NCBI GenBank assembly: GCA_017303335.1
Contig: JAFLBK010000005.1
Span: 124,001 to 188,000 of the forward strand
Direction of reading: 5' to 3'
Source: Chitinophagales bacterium
Lineage (GTDB): Bacteria; Bacteroidota; Bacteroidia; Chitinophagales; Chitinophagaceae
Length of the DNA stretch: 64,000 nucleotides
The notes under the pieces are model-generated. The model was not told where the DNA came from. It was given only the letters and a program-made list of their open reading frames with translations, and made no database searches. This document shows positions 53,583 through 59,393 of the stretch, piece after piece. Both the position numbers and the translations under genes were made by a program. Positions within the stretch are counted from its first letter, which is position 1. Every line of letters begins with the position of its first letter.

Positions 53583-55127
53583 ATGAGAAAAAATCTGCTG
53601 TACACATTACTAGCCGGGATACTGCTGAACGGATGTTCCAAATCCATTGATGAGCAGAACATGCATTACCCGATGCTCAATCCGACCAAACCGGATGCGA
53701 ATGCTGGAACCTGGAAGCCGATCCTGCTTGCCGCGGCCAATGAATTTGCCTGCCCGGCGCCGATCGCTACGACATCGCCAGACTATGTGATCCAACTGAA
53801 TGAAATAAAGAGCTTTCAAAACGGCATCAGCAATGAGGAGCGGAAACTCGTTGAATACTGGGGCGCCGGTGCGGTATTGCGCTGGAATGAGATCATGCGG
53901 GAACTGGTGGCGCTGCACAACCTGCCGCCTTACCAGAACCCGGATGGCACGTACCCGGTGCCCAGCGCCAACAATCCATTGGCCTATCCTACCTTCCCCT
54001 TTGCCAACCCTCCCTATGCGGCGAGGGCCTATGCCTATTTAAGCGCTTCGCAGTATGATGCATTGGTTGCCTGTTATTATTATAAACAATTGTACAACCG
54101 GGCAGCTCCGTTTACCGTGGATCCAACGGGCATACAAACATTATTACCGAAATCGACCCTGCCTTCGTATCCAAGCGAGGATGCTGTCGTGATGGGCGTA
54201 TCGGTAGAAATGCTCAAACTATTATTCCCCGGCGACCAGGATTATATTAATCAGCGGGCAGAGGAACACAAGCGTGCCCGGATCATCGCGGGAGCGAATG
54301 TTCGCAGCGACCTGGATGTCGGTGAAGCGCTGGGCAAACTGGTGGCCTCCAAATTCATCACCCGTGCACGGGGCGATCGTGCAGGAGCAGCCGTAGGTAA
54401 CGCCACGCTCTGGAACAAACTGAAAAATGATTGCATCGCCCGGGGCGAGATACCCTGGATCAGCCAGGAAAGCCCCGAACGCCCGCCTATGTTGCCCGCC
54501 TTCGGCGCAGTTCGCACTTTCCTGTTCGACTCACTGACCATGGTTACCGCCATTCGACCGGGTCCTCCACCATCCACAGGCTCGGCTCAGCTCAAAGCGG
54601 AAACCGAAGAGATCTACCAGATATCCAAAGACCTTACCCGTGACCAGCTTCGCATCGCGATTTTCTGGGCCGATGGGTTACGCACGTACACGCCTCCCGG
54701 GCATTGGAATTATATTGCCGCCAATGATTTTGCCAATGAGCGGTTCAGCGAACCACGGTGGGCACGCAATATGGCCTTGCTGAACATGGCGATGATGGAT
54801 GCCGCTGTTGTTTGCTGGGATACCAAGTTCACTTATTTCAACCCGAGGCCTTCGCAGATGGATCCCCGGATCAAGACGCCGATTGGTTTACCGAATTTCC
54901 CTTCCTATATATCGGGCCACAGTACATTCAGTGCCGCTGCTGCAACGGTGCTGAGTTATATATTTCCTTCCAAAGCGCAGCAATACAACGATTGGGCAAG
55001 AGAAGCATCAGTTTCGCGGATGTATGGTGGTATCCATTACCGGAGCGATTGTGAAACAGGATTGGTAACAGGCAACAAAGTGGGCGCCTATGCGGTGAAC
55101 CGGGGTCATACCGACGGCGCTGAATAA
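53583..55127 (+). CDS. Vanadium-dependent haloperoxidase / PAP2-superfamily lipoprotein
   Basis: A 514-residue lipoprotein (signal LYTLLAGILLNGC). Near the C-terminus are all three vanadate/phosphate-binding motifs in order: K-x6-RP in KFTYFNPRPSQ (about residue 415), PSYISGHSTFSA (about 440) and SR-x5-H-x3-D in SRMYGGIHYRSD (about 478). These are shared by vanadium haloperoxidases and type-2 acid phosphatases. The length and the long helical N-terminal part fit the haloperoxidase branch, but halogenating activity cannot be assumed. The preceding outer-membrane barrel is 5 bp away, so both probably act at the cell envelope. An intrinsic terminator follows. Confidence 0.88.
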   Translation: MRKNLLYTLLAGILLNGCSKSIDEQNMHYPMLNPTKPDANAGTWKPILLAAANEFACPAPIATTSPDYVIQLNEIKSFQNGISNEERKLVEYWGAGAVLRWNEIMRELVALHNLPPYQNPDGTYPVPSANNPLAYPTFPFANPPYAARAYAYLSASQYDALVACYYYKQLYNRAAPFTVDPTGIQTLLPKSTLPSYPSEDAVVMGVSVEMLKLLFPGDQDYINQRAEEHKRARIIAGANVRSDLDVGEALGKLVASKFITRARGDRAGAAVGNATLWNKLKNDCIARGEIPWISQESPERPPMLPAFGAVRTFLFDSLTMVTAIRPGPPPSTGSAQLKAETEEIYQISKDLTRDQLRIAIFWADGLRTYTPPGHWNYIAANDFANERFSEPRWARNMALLNMAMMDAAVVCWDTKFTYFNPRPSQMDPRIKTPIGLPNFPSYISGHSTFSAAAATVLSYIFPSKAQQYNDWAREASVSRMYGGIHYRSDCETGLVTGNKVGAYAVNRGHTDGAE

Positions 55128-55150
55128 TTATCACGAATTAGTTTTATATA

Positions 55151-55178
55151 AAGCCTGCAGCCATGCAGGCTTATTTTA
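55151..55178 (+). terminator. Intrinsic terminator
   Basis: Stem AAGCCTGCA/TGCAGGCTT (55151-55159 and 55164-55172) with loop GCCA and a short T-rich tail. It closes the barrel/haloperoxidase transcript. Confidence 0.78.
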
Positions 55179-55271
55179 TATCTGCCGGAATGCTATGAGA
55201 ACTTGCGGAATTGTATTATCTTAATCCTGCTTCCTCGTGGTATTTGTATTCTTTAACCAATTTACCCGCTT

Positions 55272-55697
55272 ATGAAAGTCGCAGATATTCTCCAGGCAAA
55301 AGGCAATATCATTTATTCGGTCACCGGTTCCACCACCGTGTACGAAGCCATTAAAGTGATGGGCGAAAAAAATATCGGCGCCCTGCTGGTACTGGAAGGC
55401 GGTAAGCTGACCGGCATACTTTCCGAACGGGATTACGCCCGGAAAGTGGTGCTGAAAGGCAAGGCATCGAGGGAAACCAGCGTAAGCGATATCATGACAG
55501 CCGAAGTGATCACGGTGATGCCCTCCGATACGATCGAGACCTGCATGGAACTGATGACCCAAAAGCATATCCGCCACCTGCCCATTGTAGAGAGCGGAAA
55601 TGTGTTGGGCATGATCTCGATCGGGGATGTGGTGAACGCGATCATCCGCATGCAGAAGGAAACCATCGAACATCTCAAGAGCTATATCGCACAATAA
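55272..55697 (+). CDS. CBS-domain pair protein
   Basis: A 141-residue protein made of two CBS motifs (about residues 8-65 and 75-135): TVYEAIKVMGEKNIGALLV, GILSERDYARKVVLKGK, ISVSDIMTAEVITVMPSDTI-like stretch, and HLPIVESGNVLGMISIGDVV. CBS pairs bind adenine nucleotides and act as sensors. No catalytic domain is attached, and the neighbours (a haloperoxidase upstream, a convergent methionine operon downstream) give no partner. It is a single-gene unit. Confidence 0.92.
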   Translation: MKVADILQAKGNIIYSVTGSTTVYEAIKVMGEKNIGALLVLEGGKLTGILSERDYARKVVLKGKASRETSVSDIMTAEVITVMPSDTIETCMELMTQKHIRHLPIVESGNVLGMISIGDVVNAIIRMQKETIEHLKSYIAQ

Positions 55698-55749
55698 AAC
55701 ATAATGCCTGCAAGGTCGGGTCGTCCGGGTACAAAACCAGAAATGTGTT

Positions 55750-55777
55750 ACATGGTCAGACGAACGTCAGACCATGT
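55750..55777. repeat. Palindromic hairpin between convergent genes
   Basis: ACATGGTC-A-GACG / CGTC-A-GACCATGT with an AA turn, a 12-bp stem with one A-A mismatch. It ends at the base before the hom stop codon. No T tract on either strand, so a repetitive palindromic element is as likely as a terminator. Confidence 0.6.
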
Positions 55778-57097
55778 CTAAACCACCCCTGCCAGCTCCA
55801 GGCTCCGTTTGCTGATCTTCCGGTATTCAATGTCTTCGATGACCGGGTCGGGGCAGAGGATTAGTGAAACACCATCCTGCTTCCACCAGTCGCCGGCAGC
55901 CAGTTTTTCTGCGTGTACCACGCCGATGAGCCAGCTATGGCTGATCTCGTTATGCCATTCTTCAATCCACTCCAGGTCGGCCTTGCTGATCTTTGTAATG
56001 TCGTCGGTGCTGATGAAAACCTTCAGGTAAAAATCGTTGCTCAGCGCCGTGTCGCGTTGGTGGAATATCTTTTTGTATTCGTATTTGTAGTTATACCGAA
56101 GGGCCGAGATATCACTGAGCACGGCCGAAGCGGTGGGGAAGGCTCCGGCACCTTTTCCTTTGAAGAAATGCCTGTCGGCAAATGTGCTTTCCGTGATCAG
56201 GGCGTTGAATTCATTTTCTACCTGGTATAGCTCATCCTTGGCCGTTACGAACTGGGGGAGTACAAAGGCTGCAAGTTTTCCGTTGTTCAGTTTTTTGGCG
56301 TTGGCCACCAGTTTGATGCTGTATTGCTTTTCCCGTGCCCGTACGGAATCGGGGGAAGCGATGTTTTCGATACCCGAGAAGATAAAGGTGCCCGGTTTGG
56401 CGATCACCCCGAAGGAATGGGCCAGCAGGATGCTGAGTTTGTTGACCGCGTCGAAGCCCCCGATATCGAGTTTGGGATTGCTTTCAGCAAAACCCAGTTG
56501 CTGGGCCAGCGACAAGGCCTCTTTGAATTCCAGCTGGTCTTCCTGGATCCGGGTGAGGATATAGTTGGTGGAACCATTGATGATGCCACGGATCGATTTC
56601 AGCAGGTCGTTATCGTAGTACTCTTCGAGATTGCGTACGATGGGCATACTGGCGCAGCAGGCCGCTTCGTAAAGGAAGGCGGTTTTGTGCCGCTGCTGCA
56701 GTGCGAGCAGTTCCTCGAAATGTTCCGCGATCATTTTCTTGTTGGCGCTCACGACGGCCTTGCCTTTTTGCAGGGCGGTTTTCACGATCCGGTACGCCGC
56801 GTCGGCATCGTCGATGAGTTCAACGATCACGTTGATGCTTTCGTCGTTGAGCAAGGCGGAGGCATCAGTGGTGAAATGCTCCGCCGCGATGCTGCGTTTT
56901 TTCTCCGGGTTTTTTATGCAGATCTTTTTGATCGAGGAGCGGAGCGTGGGCGTACTGTGGAGTACATCATAGAGTCCTTTACCCACCACGCCAAAGCCGA
57001 AGAGCCCGATGGTGAGTTTATCCGTTGATTCGTTTATTGGTTTATTCGGTGACAAGTTTAATGAATTTAACGTGTTCAATAATTTGATAGGGCACAA
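55778..57097 (-). CDS. hom: Homoserine dehydrogenase
   Basis: A 439-residue enzyme making homoserine from aspartate semialdehyde. NAD(P) motif IGLFGFGVVGKGLYDVL near residue 30, VVSANKKMIAEHF, AACCASMPIVRNLEEYY, the substrate-site block GIINGSTNYILTRIQ and DIGGFDAVNKLSILLAHSFG are all present. About 100 C-terminal residues extend past the usual catalytic core in an ACT-like position. The start is uncertain, because the first 25 residues (MCPIKLLNTLNSLNLSPN...) look unconserved. It lies 24 bp after the trans-sulfuration gene and so under the SAM riboswitch. Confidence 0.93.
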   Translation of the reverse strand: MCPIKLLNTLNSLNLSPNKPINESTDKLTIGLFGFGVVGKGLYDVLHSTPTLRSSIKKICIKNPEKKRSIAAEHFTTDASALLNDESINVIVELIDDADAAYRIVKTALQKGKAVVSANKKMIAEHFEELLALQQRHKTAFLYEAACCASMPIVRNLEEYYDNDLLKSIRGIINGSTNYILTRIQEDQLEFKEALSLAQQLGFAESNPKLDIGGFDAVNKLSILLAHSFGVIAKPGTFIFSGIENIASPDSVRAREKQYSIKLVANAKKLNNGKLAAFVLPQFVTAKDELYQVENEFNALITESTFADRHFFKGKGAGAFPTASAVLSDISALRYNYKYEYKKIFHQRDTALSNDFYLKVFISTDDITKISKADLEWIEEWHNEISHSWLIGVVHAEKLAAGDWWKQDGVSLILCPDPVIEDIEYRKISKRSLELAGVV

Positions 57098-57121
57098 GAG
57101 TGCGACGCCTGTGAAGCCGGG

Positions 57122-58297
57122 CTATGCAGGAATGCTGGTGACCAGAATTTCCTGTTCCCGTTTGGCAAATGCCTGCTCCAGGTCGGCGATGAGGTCGGCT
57201 ACTTCTTCCAGCCCCACGCTCAGTCGTACCAGGCTGTCGGCCACACCGGCGGCTTTTCGTTTTTCGGCCGGGATGCTTTTATGCGTCATCTGTGCGGGAT
57301 GGCATAACAGGCTTTTCACTCCGCCGAGGCTTTCGGCGAGTTTGAAGTAGCGGGTGCTTTTTACGAAGGCGGTGGCTGCCTGTTCCGTATCATTTTTCAG
57401 GGTGAAGGAAACGATGCCGCCAAAACCCCTGCTTTGTTTTTGGGCGATGTCGTGGTTGCGGTGTGTTTTCAAACCCGGGTAGTAAACCTTGCCGACGGCC
57501 GGGTGTGTTTCCAGGAATTCGGCGATGGCCTGGGCGTTGCGGCTGTGCTGCTGCACACGCAGGTGCAGGGTTTCGATGCCGCGGATGACCAGCCAGCTGT
57601 CGAAGGGAGCGAGGATGGCGCCGCTGGCGTTTTGAATGAACTTTATTTTTTCGCCCAGTTCTTTTTCTTTGGTCACCACGAGCCCGGCGATCAGGTCGCT
57701 ATGGCCGCCGAGGTATTTGGTGGCGCTGTGGATCACGATATCAGCTCCCAGCGTCAGCGGCTGTTGCAGGGCGGGTGATGCAAAAGTATTATCCACGCAA
57801 AGTAAACAGGAATGGGCCCGGGCGATCTTCGCGATGGCCGCAATGTCGCTTACTTTGAGCGTGGGGTTGGTAGGCGTTTCGAGCCAGATGAGTTTCGTGT
57901 TGGAGGTGATGGCGTTGAAAACATTTTCCGCATCCGTGGTATCGACATAGTTCACTTTCACACCGAATTTTTCGTAGATATGGGTGAAGAGCCGGAAAGC
58001 GCCGCCGTAGATATCGTCGACGGCCAGGATCTCATCGCCCGCGTTGAGCAGTTTCACCACGGCGTCGATGGCTGCCAGTCCGCTCCCAAAGGCCACACCC
58101 ACACTTCCGTTTTCCAGTTGCGCAATCACGGTTTCGAGGGTAGCCCGGGTGGGGTTATTGGTACGGGCATAATCGTAGCCCTTGTTCACGCCGGGGGCTT
58201 CCTGTACATAGGTGCTGGTTTGATAGATGGGTACGCTGATGGCGCCGGTAAGGGCGTCGACGGGGATGCTGTGGATGAGTTGCGTTGCGTTGCTCAT
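57122..58297 (-). CDS. Trans-sulfuration PLP enzyme (cystathionine gamma-synthase-like)
   Basis: A 391-residue enzyme of the Cys/Met metabolism PLP family. Marks are PIYQTSTYVQEAPG, YDYARTNNPTRATLETVIAQLE, DIYGGAFRLF, WLETPTNPTLKVSDI and SATKYLGGHSD with the PLP lysine at residue 194. Near the C-terminus LGGVKSLLCHPAQMTHKSIP and VRLSVGLEEVADLI are typical. The operon with homoserine dehydrogenase and the SAM riboswitch point to methionine synthesis: acyl-homoserine plus cysteine to cystathionine, or direct sulfhydrylation. Cystathionine beta- or gamma-lyase cannot be excluded from sequence alone. Confidence 0.92.
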   Translation of the reverse strand: MSNATQLIHSIPVDALTGAISVPIYQTSTYVQEAPGVNKGYDYARTNNPTRATLETVIAQLENGSVGVAFGSGLAAIDAVVKLLNAGDEILAVDDIYGGAFRLFTHIYEKFGVKVNYVDTTDAENVFNAITSNTKLIWLETPTNPTLKVSDIAAIAKIARAHSCLLCVDNTFASPALQQPLTLGADIVIHSATKYLGGHSDLIAGLVVTKEKELGEKIKFIQNASGAILAPFDSWLVIRGIETLHLRVQQHSRNAQAIAEFLETHPAVGKVYYPGLKTHRNHDIAQKQSRGFGGIVSFTLKNDTEQAATAFVKSTRYFKLAESLGGVKSLLCHPAQMTHKSIPAEKRKAAGVADSLVRLSVGLEEVADLIADLEQAFAKREQEILVTSIPA

Positions 58298-58373
58298 GAT
58301 AAGATTTTTTTTTGGTTATGAAATTTCTTACCAGGAGAGGGAGGGGATTACCGGATGGAGCTTGATCATCAAC

Positions 58374-58420
58374 CCTGTTAAACCTATAAGGTTTTTAAAA
58401 CCTTATAGGTTTAAAACAGG
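58374..58420. repeat. Long palindrome in the methionine operon leader
   Basis: AACCTATAAGG/CCTTATAGGTT (58381-58391 and 58401-58411), a perfect 11-bp stem, extended outward by CCTGTT/AACAGG (58374-58379 and 58415-58420). It lies between the riboswitch terminator and the start codon, in the transcribed leader. Confidence 0.75.
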
Positions 58421-58425
58421 TTTAA

Positions 58426-58460
58426 AACAAAAAAGCTCACCCGATAAATCAGATGAGCTT
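58426..58460 (-). terminator. Expression-platform terminator of the SAM riboswitch
   Basis: On the minus strand AAGCTCA (58460-58454), a 14-base loop, TGAGCTT (58439-58433), then TTTTG and a T-rich run. It is 34 bases downstream of the aptamer, the position expected for a transcription-off SAM-I switch. Confidence 0.85.
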
Positions 58461-58494
58461 GAATATGGTGAAAATATTTTCGGCTTTGAATCTG

Positions 58495-58613
58495 ACTTAT
58501 CTGTCCCCACAGCGTTGTGGGGGTGGAATTGGCACCTTTCCGTGTTTGTGTTGCAAACGCGGCAGGTTGTCAAGGCGTCATCGGGCCATTACCCTCAGCC
58601 TTTCTTGATAAGT
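58495..58613 (-). ncRNA. SAM-I (S-box) riboswitch
   Basis: The minus strand shows the S-box aptamer in full. P1 is ACTTATC/GATAAGT (58613-58607 and 58501-58495). The kink-turn side contains AAGGCTGAGGG, then the AATGGCCCGATGACGCC block, GACAACCTGCC, a P3 hairpin (CGTTTG...CAAACACG), the conserved AAGGTGCCAATTCC junction and a P4 hairpin (CCCCACA...TGTGGGG). Binding of S-adenosylmethionine should favour the terminator at 58426-58460 and shut off the downstream trans-sulfuration and homoserine dehydrogenase genes. Confidence 0.95.
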
Positions 58614-58628
58614 ATAGCTGTAAAGAAC

Positions 58629-58655
58629 TTGCCTACCGGCAGGCAGGCTAGGCAA
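58629..58655. repeat. Palindromic element at the methionine operon transcription start
   Basis: TTGCCTA/TAGGCAA arms (58629-58635 and 58649-58655) around an inner CCGGCAGGCAGG. It overlaps the end of the -7 element, so the predicted start site falls inside it. The GC-rich core resembles the short palindromes near the tRNA genes. Confidence 0.65.
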
Positions 58656-58684
58656 ATATACAGGCGAAATTTTAAAACCGCCAA
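58653..58684 (-). promoter_or_regulatory. Promoter of the methionine operon (TTG-N21-TATATTTG)
   Basis: Minus-strand TTG (58684-58682) and TATATTTG (58660-58653, full match to TAnnTTTG) are 21 bases apart. Transcription would begin about 35 bases before the SAM-I aptamer. Confidence 0.65.
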
Positions 58685-58753
58685 ATAAAAAACCGGAATA
58701 TTTTTTCAGCGATCCGTAAAATCCTCTGCTGTAAAGGGTTTCGGGCGATAAAA

Positions 58754-59302
58754 TTATTTGATGTTCTTTTCCATCCACTCGGCCTGTGACTGGGCTGATT
58801 GCTCCATGCTTACCAGTCCGGCGATCTTTTCCTGTCCCTTTATGATGGATTTGGATACGAGGTTGTGCTCGATCGCTTCGTTTTCCTTCATGCCCAGCAT
58901 TTTGATCATGGGGATCACTTTATCGCTGCCGAAATGTTTGAACAGCGGTTCGTCGAGTGCGCTGAACACGATGATCTTTTCCTGGCTCCAGTTTTTGATG
59001 AGGTCGATCTCCCGGCTGTGCAGGGGGTAGTGCTCCACGAAAACAGGTTTCCGGCCTTCCACTTTGGAGCTATGAATATGGCGGGCTTCGGTGAGCAGGT
59101 TTTCATCCAGTCCCTGCTGGCGGAAGAACTCCCGGAAACGGCCGGCTGTTTCGGGGAACCAGCAGATGAACAGGCTTTCGGGTTCTTTGCGGGCCAGTTC
59201 GGCGCAGGCATTCATCTTGGCAGCGGTGCTCACATAGGCACGGTCGGTAAATACATGCTCATCCGCCGCGTCGTCCTTCTTTCCGAATAAATTAAAAAGC
59301 AT
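58754..59302 (-). CDS. Conserved-looking protein of unknown function
   Basis: A 182-residue soluble protein, started at ATG 59302 (MLFNLFGKKDDAADEHVF). It has alternating helix and strand patterns: SLFICWFPETAGRFREFFRQ, ARHIHSSKVEGRKPVFVEHY, EKIIVFSALDEPLFKHFGSD and KVIPMIKMLGMKENEAIEHN. It ends with a helical Gln/Glu-rich tail. There is no signal peptide or membrane segment. The middle (strand, S-A-L-D-E-P-L-F, helix) and the end (IEHNLVSKSIIKGQEKIAGL) recall the C-terminal helicase-like lobe of SecA-type ATPases, where similar segments occur, but Walker motifs are absent and I do not assign it. It is divergent from uvrA and upstream of the methionine riboswitch. Confidence 0.65.
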   Translation of the reverse strand: MLFNLFGKKDDAADEHVFTDRAYVSTAAKMNACAELARKEPESLFICWFPETAGRFREFFRQQGLDENLLTEARHIHSSKVEGRKPVFVEHYPLHSREIDLIKNWSQEKIIVFSALDEPLFKHFGSDKVIPMIKMLGMKENEAIEHNLVSKSIIKGQEKIAGLVSMEQSAQSQAEWMEKNIK

Positions 59303-59393
59303 AGGCAATATTGAACCGCAAACTTACGCAACAAAGCAGGGCCCAGCAAATCATCACCCAATTTGTTTGTACCTTTAGGTTAAGTAAGTACAC

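Noticed and set aside
57780..57800. TTATCCACG, a DnaA-box-like sequence
   Set aside because: A single site inside the trans-sulfuration gene; no cluster, so no origin.
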